The notes below the pieces were generated by a model, which worked only from the letters and a program-made list of their open reading frames with translations, was not told the origin of the DNA and did not search any database. A stretch of 64,000 bases of DNA from Pseudomonas sp. SG20056 (lineage in GTDB: Bacteria > Pseudomonadota > Gammaproteobacteria > Pseudomonadales > Pseudomonadaceae), in the NCBI RefSeq assembly GCF_031764535.1, contig NZ_CP134499.1, positions 1,674,001 to 1,738,000 on the forward strand, read 5' to 3'. Below are positions 10,250-19,009 of the stretch, in pieces. The stretch's first letter is position 1, and every line of letters starts with the position of its first letter. The position numbers were made by a program, and so were the translations under genes.

Positions 10250-10503
10250 TTCCGCTGTGCCTGGTGATTATCGGCCTGGCCCTGATGTTGACCATGGCGC
10301 GCCTGATCATCGGCCCGGATCTGCCCGATCGCATCCTGGCCCTGGATACCCTGTATATCAACGCGATTGCCATGCTGGTGCTGTTCGGCATCTGGCTGGG
10401 TTCGGACCTGTATTTTGAAGCGGCCTTGCTGATTGCGGTGATGGGCTTTATCGGCACGGTGGCCGTGGCCAAGTACTTGCTGCGCGGCGACATCATCGAA
10501 TGA
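10234..10503 (+). CDS. mrpF: Mrp antiporter subunit F
   Basis: An 89-residue protein with three membrane segments and the MnhF-typical ARLIIGPDLPDRILALDTL motif between the first and second helices. Its start lies inside the end of mrpE (16-bp overlap), so it is probably translationally coupled. Confidence 0.92.
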   Translation: MLAYVIPLCLVIIGLALMLTMARLIIGPDLPDRILALDTLYINAIAMLVLFGIWLGSDLYFEAALLIAVMGFIGTVAVAKYLLRGDIIE

Positions 10504-10513
10504 GGAGCATCTG

Positions 10514-10846
10514 ATGGCTTTCTGGATCGAAGCGCTGGTGGCGCTGTTTCTGCTGATCGGCAGCCTGTTCGCACTGATCGGCGCAATCGGCCTGTACCGC
10601 CTGCCGGACTTTTTTATGCGCCTGCACGGCCCGACCAAGGCCAGCACCCTGGGTGTGGGCGGCATGGTGATCGCCTCGCTGATTTACTTCAGCTTTCGCG
10701 GCGAGGGCGTCAGCCTGCATGAGCTGCTGATCGCCCTGTTTCTGTTTATCACCGCCCCGGTCAGCGCCCATATGCTGGCCAAGGCTGCGTTGCAGCAGAA
10801 GTTGCGGATCAACGAGCAAACGCGCGGTAAACCCTGGGAACAATAA
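10514..10846 (+). CDS. mrpG: Mrp antiporter subunit G
   Basis: A 110-residue protein with three membrane segments and the MnhG signature GAIGLYRLPDFFMRLHGPTKASTLG (positions about 25-49). It closes the six-gene operon, 10 bp after mrpF with a GAGGAGC ribosome-binding site. No clear terminator follows; the intergenic space holds a REP-like repeat. Confidence 0.93.
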   Translation: MAFWIEALVALFLLIGSLFALIGAIGLYRLPDFFMRLHGPTKASTLGVGGMVIASLIYFSFRGEGVSLHELLIALFLFITAPVSAHMLAKAALQQKLRINEQTRGKPWEQ

Positions 10847-10868
10847 GGTGCCGCTTGCGTCGCGCTTC

Positions 10869-10893
10869 CTGTGGGAGGGGCTTTAGCCGCGAC
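10869..10893. repeat. REP-like palindromic unit
   Basis: CTGTGGGAGGGGCTTTAGCC followed by GCGAC matches the common Pseudomonas REP pattern (TGTGGGAGC-GGC-T-GCCGCGA type). A short inverted repeat GGGGCTTTAGCC is visible. It lies between mrpG and the DMT exporter gene. Confidence 0.6.
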
Positions 10894-10997
10894 GGTTGTC
10901 TCGTCTCGAACTACCCCACACAGTTCGCGGTGCTGACTGTATCTGTCGGCGCCGCGCCAGCCTCTCTACACTGCAGTCTTTAGTCAGGGGCTTGGTT

Positions 10998-11903
10998 ATG
11001 CGTGAGCAGGGAAGGGGCATCGCGGTCATCTGCCTGGTGATCGCCATGGCGCTGTGGGGCAGTTCCTTTATTGCGCTCAAGTTGGCCTTTGCCGAATTGC
11101 CGCCGCTGTGGGTGATCTTCGGCCGCATGGCTCTTGGCAGCCTGGTGTTTCTGCTGGCCTGGCGCTGGCGTGGGCAGATGCACTACCGCACTGGCGACTG
11201 GAAGTATCTACTGGGCCTGGCCGCCTGCGAACCCTGTCTGTATTTCCTCTTTGAAGCCCTGGCGCTGCAGCACACCAGCGCCGCGCAAGCGGGCATGGTC
11301 ACGGCTTTGCTGCCGCTGTTGGTGGCAGTGGGAGCGTTTGTCTTTCTGCGTGAACGGATCAGCCGCACGACGCTGATGGGTTTTCTGCTCGCGATGGTGG
11401 GTGCGGTGTGGCTGAGCCTGGCCGGTAGCGCCGATGAACACGCGAGCAACCCGATTCTCGGCAACTTCTACGAGCTGCTGGCGATGCTCTGCGCCATGGG
11501 TTACACCCTGTTGCTCAAGCATCTGTCATCGCGCTATTCGCCCTTTTTGCTGACCGCCATGGTGGCTTTTGTCGGCACTGTTTTCTTTCTGCCTCTGGCT
11601 TGGTTCAGCGCGCCGTTGCCAACCAGCGTCAGCCCCATGGGCCTGGGCGCGGTGGCGTACCTGGGCATTCTGGTCACGGTGGGCGCTTACGGGTTGTACA
11701 ACTTCGGCGTCAGCCGCTTGCCGGCCAGCCAGGCGTCGGGTTTTACCAACCTGATTCCGGTGTTCACCCTGCTGTTCGCCATACTGCTATTGGGCGAAAG
11801 CCTCAACGGCATGCAAATGCTGGCTGCAGCCTTGGTGTTTGCCGGCGTATTGCTGAGTCAGTGGCGCGGGACGCGTGTAGTACCGGCTGGTGTTTTGGAT
11901 TAG
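10998..11903 (+). CDS. DMT-superfamily EamA transporter
   Basis: The start at ATG 10998 gives about 301 residues with ten membrane segments in two EamA repeats. An earlier in-frame start at 10896 would add 34 Arg-rich residues that do not fit a membrane protein. Typical first-repeat residues are [14 protein letters not shown] and [14 protein letters not shown]; the second repeat has [12 protein letters not shown] near the end. It probably exports amino acids or other metabolites; the substrate is unknown. The following PLP enzyme begins 10 bp after the stop, suggesting co-transcription and possibly a shared thiol/amino-acid role. Confidence 0.85.
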   Translation: MREQGRGIAVICLVIAMALWGSSFIALKLAFAELPPLWVIFGRMALGSLVFLLAWRWRGQMHYRTGDWKYLLGLAACEPCLYFLFEALALQHTSAAQAGMVTALLPLLVAVGAFVFLRERISRTTLMGFLLAMVGAVWLSLAGSADEHASNPILGNFYELLAMLCAMGYTLLLKHLSSRYSPFLLTAMVAFVGTVFFLPLAWFSAPLPTSVSPMGLGAVAYLGILVTVGAYGLYNFGVSRLPASQASGFTNLIPVFTLLFAILLLGESLNGMQMLAAALVFAGVLLSQWRGTRVVPAGVLD

Positions 11904-11913
11904 GGGAAAAGCT

Positions 11914-13008
11914 ATGAGCGAGTCAAGAACCTGGGCGCGCGAAGCGATCCGCATCATCGAGGCGGATTTTCAGCGCAGCGCGGATACCCACCTGATTCCC
12001 CTGGCGCTGCCGGGTTTGCCGGGCGTTGAGCTGTATTTCAAGGATGAGTCCAGCCACCCCACCGGCAGCCTTAAGCATCGCCTGGCGCGTTCGCTGTTTC
12101 TCTATGCACTGTGCAATGGCTGGCTCAAACCCGGTGCGCCGGTGATCGAGGCCTCCAGCGGCTCCACGGCAATCTCCGAAGCGTATTTCGCCCGTTTGCT
12201 CGGGCTGCCGTTTATCGCGGTGATGCCGGCCAGCACCTCGAAGGAGAAGATTGCGCAGATCGCTTTTTACGGCGGCCAGAGCCATCTGGTGCAGGACCCG
12301 ACGCAGATCTACGCCGAGTCCGAGCGCCTGGCGCGCGAGACCGGCGGGCATTTTATGGATCAGTTCACCTACGCCGAGCGCGCCACCGATTGGCGCGCCA
12401 ATAACAATATCGCCGAATCGATTTTCCAGCAGCTGCGCAGCGAGCGCTTTCCCGAGCCGAGCTGGCTGGTTTCCAGTCCCGGCACTGGTGGCACCCTGGC
12501 GACCCTGGGGCGCTATGTGCGCTATCGCCGCCACAGCACTCAGGTTTTGTGCGCCGATGCCGAGCGTTCGGTGTTTTTCGATTACTACCGCAGCGGCGAT
12601 GCCAGCCTGTGCCTGAACCACGGTTCGCGTATCGAAGGCATCGGCCGGCCACGGGTCGAGGCGTCCTTTCTGCCGTCAGTGATTGATGCCATGTGCAAGG
12701 TGCCGGATGCCTTGTCTCTGGCGGCCATGCATTATCTGGCCCAGCGCCTGGGTCGCAAAGTGGGTGGCTCCAGCGGCACCAATCTGATTGGCGCGCTGCT
12801 TGTGGCGCAGCGGATGGTCGCGGCGGGCGAATCCGGTTCGGTGGTGGCGATTCTTTGCGATGGCGGCGAGCGCTATGCTGACACCTACTACGATCAGGCA
12901 TGGCTCAGCGCTCAGGGTTTCGATCTGACTGGGTTAATCGCCGTGGTAGCGGATTGCGCCGAACGCGGCGTCGCTTTGCCGGCTGACTTGCCCACGGCAG
13001 GGTTATAG
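11914..13008 (+). CDS. PLP-dependent cysteine synthase-like enzyme (Cds1-type)
   Basis: A 364-residue fold-type II PLP enzyme. [11 protein letters not shown] carries the Schiff-base Lys at about residue 54, [12 protein letters not shown] is the substrate-binding loop, and [15 protein letters not shown] is the phosphate-binding loop. The region after residue 250 has [15 protein letters not shown] and [12 protein letters not shown]. These features match the cysteine synthase / L-cysteine desulfhydrase Cds1-like branch rather than CysK or CysM. Canonical CysM is also present at 54.7 kb. It follows the DMT exporter closely, so a coupled cysteine breakdown and export role is possible but is inference. 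Confidence 0.8.
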   Translation: MSESRTWAREAIRIIEADFQRSADTHLIPLALPGLPGVELYFKDESSHPTGSLKHRLARSLFLYALCNGWLKPGAPVIEASSGSTAISEAYFARLLGLPFIAVMPASTSKEKIAQIAFYGGQSHLVQDPTQIYAESERLARETGGHFMDQFTYAERATDWRANNNIAESIFQQLRSERFPEPSWLVSSPGTGGTLATLGRYVRYRRHSTQVLCADAERSVFFDYYRSGDASLCLNHGSRIEGIGRPRVEASFLPSVIDAMCKVPDALSLAAMHYLAQRLGRKVGGSSGTNLIGALLVAQRMVAAGESGSVVAILCDGGERYADTYYDQAWLSAQGFDLTGLIAVVADCAERGVALPADLPTAGL

Positions 13009-13090
13009 GCGGCTGCTCGGTAGCGGCTGGTCTAGAGTCACTGCTGTGGGTGGGCGTACACCGCGCCCCGAATGCAGCAGGAGAAATGCC

Positions 13091-13951
13091 ATGGGAACTG
13101 TGCGCAGCTGCTTGCACATGCTGCTGTGGTCAGCCGTTTGGCTGAGCGTACCGGTGCTGGCAGCCGATGATACGGCGGGGTCGAAGGACCATCCGCTGCT
13201 GTCACGCTACCCGAACTCGCATATCGTCGAGTACGAGCAGAACTACAACGCCGCGCAGTTCGCCACCGGCACTCAGGACGGCGTGCCACAGCGCCAGACC
13301 GTGGAAGGTGATGCCACGCAGATTCGCTATTTCCACAACGCGGTAGATAACCAGCCGAGCCCGCTGCAGCTGCTGCGTAACTACCAGAACGCGATCAAGT
13401 CGATCGGCGGCGAAGTGGTTTACGAGCGTCTGCCGCAGGACGGCGATGGCGGCGAAACCACGCTGAAGGTCTCGACTGGCGGCAAGGAGGTGTGGGTGCG
13501 CCTGGAACCGGAAATCTTCAGCGCACCAACCCAGAGCTACAAGCTGGTGATCGTCGAAGTGGCGGCCATGCAGCAGGTGGTCAGCGCCAACCTGTTGCTC
13601 GATGAACTCAACCGCAACGGCTTTATCGCCCTGTATATCAATTTCGACACCGGCAAAGCCGAGCTCAAGGCCGATGGCCAGGCCACCGTGGTGGAGATTG
13701 TCAGCATGCTGAAAGCCGCGCCGGCGCTGCGTCTGGCCATCGAGGGCCATACCGACAGCCAGGGCCATGCCGAGGCTAACAAGCTGTTGTCCGAACAGCG
13801 CGCGCAGAGCGTGATGAACGCCATAGTCGCTGCGGGTATCGAGGCGCAGCGGCTGACTGCTGCGGGCTTCGGCCAGGAACGGCCAGTGGCGGACAACCGC
13901 AGCGAAGAAGGACGGGCGAAGAATCGTCGGGTCGAGTTGGTCAAGCTGTAG
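13091..13951 (+). CDS. OmpA-family protein with signal peptide
   Basis: The start at ATG 13091 gives 286 residues: a Sec signal ending near VLAADD, a beta-rich middle domain resembling a DUF4892-type region (HIVEYEQNYNAAQF-, LLRNYQNAIKSIGGEVVYE), and a C-terminal OmpA domain. The OmpA part has YINFDTGKAELKADG, AIEGHTDSQG and EGRAKNRRVELV. It has no lipobox Cys and is likely a periplasmic or outer-membrane-associated peptidoglycan-binding protein. An upstream start at 13046 would spoil the signal peptide. It ends before a perfect hairpin shared with the convergent FAD enzyme gene. Confidence 0.85.
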   Translation: MGTVRSCLHMLLWSAVWLSVPVLAADDTAGSKDHPLLSRYPNSHIVEYEQNYNAAQFATGTQDGVPQRQTVEGDATQIRYFHNAVDNQPSPLQLLRNYQNAIKSIGGEVVYERLPQDGDGGETTLKVSTGGKEVWVRLEPEIFSAPTQSYKLVIVEVAAMQQVVSANLLLDELNRNGFIALYINFDTGKAELKADGQATVVEIVSMLKAAPALRLAIEGHTDSQGHAEANKLLSEQRAQSVMNAIVAAGIEAQRLTAAGFGQERPVADNRSEEGRAKNRRVELVKL

Positions 13952-13952
13952 T

Positions 13953-13985
13953 CCATATGCTGCCTGGCTTACAGGCAGCATATGG
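13953..13985. terminator. Hairpin between convergent genes
   Basis: A perfect 14-bp inverted repeat (CCATATGCTGCCTG / CAGGCAGCATATGG) around a 5-nt loop lies between the OmpA-like gene and the convergent FAD enzyme. It has no T tract, so it may act as a weak bidirectional terminator or mRNA-end stabiliser. Confidence 0.6.
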
Positions 13986-13993
13986 GTGACCTC

Positions 13994-15613
13994 TTAGGCC
14001 GGTTCGGCAATCCCCAGCATGTCGCGAATCAGCGCTTCGGCCACACGAATGCCATCCACCCCGGCAGAGAGAATGCCGCCGGCGTAGCCGGCACCTTCAC
14101 CAGCCGGGTACAGGCCGCGAACGTTGAGGCTCTGCATATCCGCGCCACGGGTAATACGCAGCGGCGAGGAGGTGCGGGTTTCGATGCCGGTGAGTACCGC
14201 GTCATGCAGGTCGAAGCCTTTGATCTGTTTGCCGAAGGCCGGCAGCGCTTCGCGGATCGCTTCGATGGCGAAGTCAGGTAGGGCTAGGGCCAGATCGCCC
14301 AGCTTGATACCCGGCTTGTACGAGGGCTCAACACTACCCAGCGCGCTCGATGGTTTGCCCGCGATAAAGTCGCCAACCAGTTGCCCCGGCGCTTCGTAGG
14401 TGCTGCCGCCGAGCAGATAGGCCTGAGACTCCAAACGCTCCTGCAATTCCACCCCGGCCAGTGGGCCGCCTGGGTAATCCTGCTCTGGGGTGATGCCGAC
14501 GACGATGCCGGCGTTGGCGTTGCGTTCGTTACGTGAGTACTGGCTCATGCCGTTGGTCACCACGCGGTTCGGCTCCGAGGTGGCCGCAACCACGGTGCCG
14601 CCAGGGCACATGCAGAAGCTGTAGACCGAGCGGCCGTTCTTGGCGTGGTGCACCAGTTTGTAGTCTGCAGCGCCGAGCTTGGGATGGCCGGCATATTTAC
14701 CGAGGCGTGCGCGGTCGATCAGCCCTTGCGGGTGCTCGATACGAAAGCCCACCGAGAACGGCTTGGCTTCCATAAATACTTCACGTTTGTGCAGCATGCG
14801 GAAAGTGTCACGCGAGCTGTGGCCCAGGGCCAGGATCACCTGGCGGCTGAGAATCTGCTCGCCGCTGTCGAGCACCACGCCTTTGAGCTGGCCATCCTCG
14901 ATCAGCACATCGCTGACGCGCTGCTGAAAACGCACTTCGCCGCCCAGCGCCTTGATTTCCTCGCGCATGGTGGCGACCACGCCGGTGAGGCGGAAGGTGC
15001 CGATATGTGGCTTGCTGACGTAGAGAATTTCCTCTGGCGCGCCGGCTTTGACGAACTCCTGCAGCACCTTGCGCCCGTAATGCTTGGGGTCTTTGATCTG
15101 GCTGTACAACTTGCCGTCGGAGAAGGTGCCGGCACCGCCTTCGCCGAACTGTACATTGGACTCGGGGTTGAGCACCTTCTTGCGCCACAGGCCCCAGGTG
15201 TCCTTGGTGCGCTGGCGCACTTCGGTGCCGCGTTCCAGCACGATGGGCTTGAGTCCGGCTTGGGCGAGGATCAATGCGGCAAAAATCCCGCACGGGCCAA
15301 AGCCGACTACCAGCGGACGCTCGGCGAGGTTCTCGGGCGCCATGCCGACTGGTTTGTAGGCGGTATCCGGGGTGATGCTGATATGCCGGTCATCGCTGAA
15401 CTTGCTTAGCAGCGCCGCTTCATCGCGCAGCTCGCAGTCGAGTGTGTAGATGAAGTGCATTTCAGTGGATTTCTTGCGCGCATCGTAGCTGCGCTTGAAC
15501 AGGGTGAAGCCAAGCAGCTCGCTGTCGGCAATCCCCAGGCGCTGGACGATGGCCGGGCGCAGGGCCTCGTCGGGATGGTCGAGGGGCAGCTTGAGTTCGG
15601 TGATACGAAGCAT
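13994..15613 (-). CDS. FAD-dependent dehydrogenase (COG2509-like)
   Basis: A 539-residue protein. An N-terminal domain of about 95 residues precedes a Rossmann FAD site VVGFGPCGIFAALILA-AG ending with LERG. FGEGGAGTFSDGKLYS follows, then a long oxidoreductase region, and the C-terminus has LYPAGEGAGYAGGI--AGVDGI, which also contacts FAD. This matches the large uncharacterised FAD-dependent dehydrogenases of COG2509, common in pseudomonads. The substrate is unknown. It is monocistronic and convergent with the OmpA-like gene. Confidence 0.85.
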   Translation of the reverse strand: MLRITELKLPLDHPDEALRPAIVQRLGIADSELLGFTLFKRSYDARKKSTEMHFIYTLDCELRDEAALLSKFSDDRHISITPDTAYKPVGMAPENLAERPLVVGFGPCGIFAALILAQAGLKPIVLERGTEVRQRTKDTWGLWRKKVLNPESNVQFGEGGAGTFSDGKLYSQIKDPKHYGRKVLQEFVKAGAPEEILYVSKPHIGTFRLTGVVATMREEIKALGGEVRFQQRVSDVLIEDGQLKGVVLDSGEQILSRQVILALGHSSRDTFRMLHKREVFMEAKPFSVGFRIEHPQGLIDRARLGKYAGHPKLGAADYKLVHHAKNGRSVYSFCMCPGGTVVAATSEPNRVVTNGMSQYSRNERNANAGIVVGITPEQDYPGGPLAGVELQERLESQAYLLGGSTYEAPGQLVGDFIAGKPSSALGSVEPSYKPGIKLGDLALALPDFAIEAIREALPAFGKQIKGFDLHDAVLTGIETRTSSPLRITRGADMQSLNVRGLYPAGEGAGYAGGILSAGVDGIRVAEALIRDMLGIAEPA

Positions 15614-15694
15614 GAGGGACGATCCACTTTCAGGGCCGGAGGCAACCCGGCAGCTTTTAAAAGGCGACGATTATACGCCTGATCAGTGGTTAAA

Positions 15695-15721
15695 GGCCGC
15701 TGCCGATAAACGGCAGCGGCC
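15695..15721 (-). terminator. Terminator-like hairpin after gap
   Basis: A perfect 11-bp GC-rich stem (GGCCGCTGCCG / CGGCAGCGGCC) with a 5-nt loop lies 29 bp beyond the stop of the minus-strand gap gene. On that strand it is followed by TTTAA, a weak T tract. Confidence 0.7.
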
Positions 15722-15749
15722 CGTCATGGGGCGCGCTCAACCCATAGTG

Positions 15750-16757
15750 CTAGCGCACCTCAGGCTTTACCCAAGCCAGCATCACGTCGAGCATGCGGTT
15801 GGCGAAGGCCCACTCGTTGTCATACCAGGCCAAGACCTTGACCAGATCGCCCTGCACGCGGGTGTGGCTGAGGTCGACCACGCAGGACACCGGGTAGCCG
15901 TTGAAGTCGCTGGACACCAGTGCCAGCTCGTTGCACTCCATAACCCCCGGCGGCAATTGCAAAGCGCCGGCTTTTAGCGCGGCGTTGATCGCTTCACGGC
16001 TGGTCGGGCGTTCGCTGGTAAAGGTCAGGTCGACCAGCGACACATTGGGCGTTGGTACGCGTATCGACAGCCCATCCAGGCGGCCGATCAGCTCCGGCAT
16101 GACCAGGCCGATGGCTTTGGCCGCACCGGTGCTGGTGGGGATCATCGACAGCGCGGCGGCACGGGCGCGGTAAAGATCGCTGTGGGTCTTGTCCAGCAGG
16201 TTCTGGTCATTGGTGTAGGAGTGGATAGTGTTGACCAGGCCCTGACGAATGCCCACGGCTTCGTGCAGTACCTTGGCCATCGGCGCCAGGCAGTTAGTGG
16301 TGCAGGAGGCGTTGGAAACGATCTGCTGATCGCCCAGCAGCTGGTGGTTGACGCCGTAGACCACGGTCAGGTCGGCACTGTCCAGCGGATGCGACAGCAG
16401 CACCCTCGGGCTGCCGGCGCTGATGTGCTGTTCGACCTGGGCGCGTTTTTTCAGCTTGCCGGTGCATTCGAGCACCAGATCCACCGCATGCTCCCGCCAA
16501 GGCAGATTAGTCACCTCACGCTCACGCAGCAGTTGGATAGGGTGGCCGTTTACCCGCAAGGTGTCGCCGTCCAGGCTGATATCGCCAGGAAAGCGGCCGA
16601 AAGTGGAGTCGAAGCGGGTGAGGTGGGCGAGGGTGCTCTGCTCACCCAGGTCATTGATCGCGGTGAGGTGGATCTGCTGCTCCAGTTTGCGCTCGAACAA
16701 CGCGCGCACCAGGCAGCGACCGATACGTCCATATCCATTGATAGCAATACGCAGCAT
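15750..16757 (-). CDS. gap: Type I glyceraldehyde-3-phosphate dehydrogenase
   Basis: A 335-residue enzyme. INGYGRIGR is the NAD-binding loop, AINDL carries the Asp that favours NAD, SNASCTTNCLAPM has the catalytic Cys152, HSYTNDQNLLDKTHSDLYRARAAA is the S-loop region, and AWYDNEWAFANRM lies near the C-terminus. It interconverts glyceraldehyde 3-phosphate and 1,3-bisphosphoglycerate. The S-loop and SMIPTSTGAA pattern look like GAPDH rather than erythrose-4-phosphate dehydrogenase, but Epd-like activity cannot be excluded by eye. Pseudomonas usually has several gap paralogues. It is transcribed alone. Confidence 0.87.
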   Translation of the reverse strand: MLRIAINGYGRIGRCLVRALFERKLEQQIHLTAINDLGEQSTLAHLTRFDSTFGRFPGDISLDGDTLRVNGHPIQLLREREVTNLPWREHAVDLVLECTGKLKKRAQVEQHISAGSPRVLLSHPLDSADLTVVYGVNHQLLGDQQIVSNASCTTNCLAPMAKVLHEAVGIRQGLVNTIHSYTNDQNLLDKTHSDLYRARAAALSMIPTSTGAAKAIGLVMPELIGRLDGLSIRVPTPNVSLVDLTFTSERPTSREAINAALKAGALQLPPGVMECNELALVSSDFNGYPVSCVVDLSHTRVQGDLVKVLAWYDNEWAFANRMLDVMLAWVKPEVR

Positions 16758-16839
16758 AACGATATCCCTTTGGCTGTCTTCCCTTGCAGCTTAGGCCAAT
16801 CGTCTGCCGCTCGGCTGATCTATCTCAGTTATCTGATTG

Positions 16840-17511
16840 CTAATCGTTGCGCGCGCCGCCCAGGTAGGCACAGCCCCGCAAGATTTCACCATTAAGGCGT
16901 AGCTCGGCGCTCAGGTGCTGCACCGCGCCACTCATGCCGTCGACGCAGCGCTGGCGGGCAACCCACAAATCAAGGCGTTGGCCGTTGGCTTCACTGCTCA
17001 GGTTGAGGCGGCCTTCGGGCAATTGCTCTTCCAGGTACGGCAGCGCCTGTGGCTCCTGGCCGGGCCGATTGAGGATCAGGCCCTGATTGCTTACCGCGAT
17101 ATTCCAGTCCGGCTCGTGGCCGCTGGCACGCAGGAGGGTGCGGGCAAAGTTGATATCTGTGCAGCCATGGCCTTCAGCCTGTACCCGGTACACCTGGCTC
17201 GGCACGAATTGGCCATCGACACCTTTCTGCGCATTGGCCTGTAGCTGGCCGCGCATATCGACATACAGCGTGGTGTGGCCGTCAGCGAACAGCGTGCTGG
17301 CATCGCTGCTCAGCTCGGCGGCGCTGTCTTCCTTGAGGATAAATTGACGTTGTTCCTGGCAGGGGCGAAACAGCAATTGGCCCGCGTTCAGGCTGAGCTC
17401 GCCCTGCATGCGCGTCTGCTCGATCACCGGCTCGGCGGGTTTATCGGTAAACACCTGGCAGCTGGCGAGCAGTGGCAACAAGGCAAAGCAAAACGGGCGG
17501 CTGAAACGCAT
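16840..17511 (-). CDS. Putative lipoprotein, COG3650-like
   Basis: From ATG 17511 the product is 223 residues with a signal peptide ending in LLASC (Cys18), a probable lipobox. An upstream start at 17538 is possible but adds residues before the signal. The body contains two halves: LLFRPCQEQRQFIL with small beta strands, then GHEPDWNIAVSNQGLIL and a C-terminal RCVDGMSG--H-SAELRLNGEILRGCAYLGG. The RC-DGMSG / L-G-GCA pattern resembles META/COG3650-type envelope proteins. No enzymatic motif is evident. Confidence 0.65.
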   Translation of the reverse strand: MRFSRPFCFALLPLLASCQVFTDKPAEPVIEQTRMQGELSLNAGQLLFRPCQEQRQFILKEDSAAELSSDASTLFADGHTTLYVDMRGQLQANAQKGVDGQFVPSQVYRVQAEGHGCTDINFARTLLRASGHEPDWNIAVSNQGLILNRPGQEPQALPYLEEQLPEGRLNLSSEANGQRLDLWVARQRCVDGMSGAVQHLSAELRLNGEILRGCAYLGGARND

Positions 17512-17654
17512 CGTGGCACTCCTGAAAAGTGCGCTCACGTTACCTAGGCCCCTGGCGTATCACAAGGGCATGCCGCCAATGGTGACGGCATATTCAACCG
17601 CGTCGGGCACAGCAGCTAGGGCGGCAAAGCCTGCTGACTGAAGTGCCCTAAGGG

Positions 17655-17987
17655 TTAGGCATCAGTCTTGATGGTCGTGGTTGGACCATTGGTCTTGACC
17701 GACTCAATACCGCCCTCACGGCTGGCCGCCGCCTTGTACATCTGGCTAGTGCCAATCACCTGATGGTTGGCCGCCTTGAGGTTGAAGTAAAAGCGTCCAT
17801 CACTGGCATCCTTACGCTCGTAACGCTCATCGGCGGGCGAGTTTTTCTGCACCGAAGCAATGCCACCTTCGGCAGCCGCGCGAGTTTCGTACTGCTCACT
17901 GCGCAAAATCACCTCGGCATTGCCTGCCTTCAGCACGAAAAAGAACTGGCCTTTATCGTTCTTCGAAAGTTCATACCAACCAGCCAT
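17655..17987 (-). CDS. YegP-like protein, two DUF1508 repeats
   Basis: A 110-residue protein built from two tandem repeats of about 50 residues. Each reads roughly G-(F/Y)-(Y)FxLKA-N--VI--S--Y---A---GGI-SVK-N. ATG 17987 is chosen because a GGAGG ribosome-binding site lies 7 bases upstream and the first repeat (WYELSKNDKGQFFFVLKAGN) begins immediately. The family is widespread and its function is not established. It is the last apparently intact chromosomal gene before the integron. Confidence 0.85.
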   Translation of the reverse strand: MAGWYELSKNDKGQFFFVLKAGNAEVILRSEQYETRAAAEGGIASVQKNSPADERYERKDASDGRFYFNLKAANHQVIGTSQMYKAAASREGGIESVKTNGPTTTIKTDA

Positions 17988-18145
17988 GGCGGCCTCCATC
18001 AGATAAAAGGGAAGGGGTAGAACAGCGATCAACGCAACCACTCGTACGTGATCGACGGGCAAAAGCATAGCAAGGGCGTGTGACAGTGCTCGTTGAACTG
18101 CGAATAGTTGCGCAGGCCGTGCTTGAGGTGATTGTTTGAGTTGAG

Positions 18146-18558
18146 TTATTCACCGGATAGATCCGACTCTTGGTCAGGGGCGCTCAAGAGGAAAGTGTCG
18201 CCATTGCTCGCTATTAGAGTAGCGGTACCCAGATTGCGGATAACCCAGTGCCATTAGCCATAGCGGCTTTCCAGCGTGCCACGTGCAGTGCAGGGGCCGT
18301 AGAGAAAAAAGTCATGCTGCTGACGTGCGGAAATAAGCATTGCCGCGCAAAGAAGGCCTGTACCTGAGCCTGACTGATCACGAACTTGGCGCAGCCTTCA
18401 GACGGTGGGCCGATTCCCTGTTTTTGCACGTGGACTCTGGTGATTGTGCCTACGGGGGATGCTGAGCGGGCCAGCGGGAGCAATAGCATTGATAACAATA
18501 GGCCTGCGAATATTCGACAGGGTTTGTGTGTTGGAACCGACGTCAGTTGTTTGGTCAT
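18146..18558 (-). pseudogene. Decayed exported-protein gene at the distal end of the integron
   Basis: Reading leftwards from ATG 18558 there is a signal peptide (GLLLSMLLLPLARSAS) and then TITRVHVQKQGIGPPSEGC. At about 18340-18346 the sensible frame shifts by one base: the other frame continues MLISARQQHDFFLYGPC, then RGTLESRYG. A TAA stop at 18254-18256 interrupts it, after which it resumes as WHWVIRNLGTATLIASNG and ends at TAA 18146-18148. So there are two lesions, a -1 frameshift and a nonsense codon. The start lies 8 bp from the degenerate last attC, exactly as in a cassette, but no attC is found at its 3' end. It is probably the remnant of a terminal cassette or the chromosomal gene at the insertion point. 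Confidence 0.75.
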
Positions 18559-18565
18559 TGCCGTG

Positions 18566-18641
18566 GGTTAGCGTTTGGTTAAGGGGCGGGCTTTAGCCCG
18601 TCCCAGTGAGCGGAGCGAACGTTTTGAACCATTTGTTAGGC
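18566..18641 (-). repeat. attC site of cassette 13 (degenerate, distal end)
   Basis: The inner stem (GGGGCGGGC TTTA GCCCGTCCC) and the right-hand core GTTAGGC are intact. The left core reads GGTTAGC instead of GCCTAAC, so on the cassette strand the crossover core is GCTAACC and the essential GTT is lost. Recombination here is probably abolished. Confidence 0.9.
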
Positions 18642-18906
18642 GCGGACTTGAGCCGGGCGTTGCAAGTGGTTGCGCCGCGATAGCCAACAGTGCTTTTGCT
18701 TTAAATGGCTTCTGCATGCTGTTGTGCTGTTTCATGTGCTTTTCTGCTCCGCAATTTTGGAGCGCCTCAGCGCCGGCACGATGTAATGACTGACGTACAA
18801 GGCAATTGCGTAACAAAATTTTTTGCGCCGCCCGCGATTTCAAATACGCCAAATTCCTTTGATGGGAAACACACGGTTTTGAACTATTGATTCCGCGATT
18901 TCCCAT
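18642..18906 (-). pseudogene. Near gene-less cassette 13 with a short frame broken at an A6 run
   Basis: This cassette body holds no convincing long gene. From ATG 18906 a frame reads MGNRGINSSKPCVSHQ, then LAYLKSRAAQK, and meets six A residues (plus-strand T run 18819-18824). In the zero frame it runs on through the attC without stopping, which is typical of a spurious reading. With one A fewer it continues FCYAIALYVSHYIVPALRR, then SKIAEQKST, and stops at TGA (18732-18734) before the attC, giving 57 residues. The shifted product looks more natural. It may be a pseudogene, a slippage-dependent gene, or simply a non-coding cassette. Confidence 0.45.
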
Positions 18907-18931
18907 GCGTACGCAGTCCTTTGCTTTGTGT

Positions 18932-19007
18932 GCCTAACGTTTGGTTAAGGGGCGGGCTTTAGCCCGTCCCAGTGAGCGAAGCGAACGATTTGAACCATTT
19001 GTTAGGA
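18932..19007 (-). repeat. attC site of cassette 12
   Basis: 76 bp; cores GCCTAAC (left) and GTTAGGA (right); inner stem GGGGCGGGC/GCCCGTCCC. The unusual GTTAGGA matches the core at the start of the same cassette (19373-19379). Confidence 0.95.
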
Positions 19008-19009
19008 AT

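Noticed and set aside
15750..16757. Erythrose-4-phosphate dehydrogenase (epd)
   Set aside because: The S-loop with YTNDQNL and the SMIPTSTGAA segment fit GAPDH better; not fully excluded.
18568..18906. 112-residue frame reading through the last attC
   Set aside because: Its C-terminal half is simply the translated attC repeat; the same read-through appears at other attC sites, so it is not a genuine gene as written.
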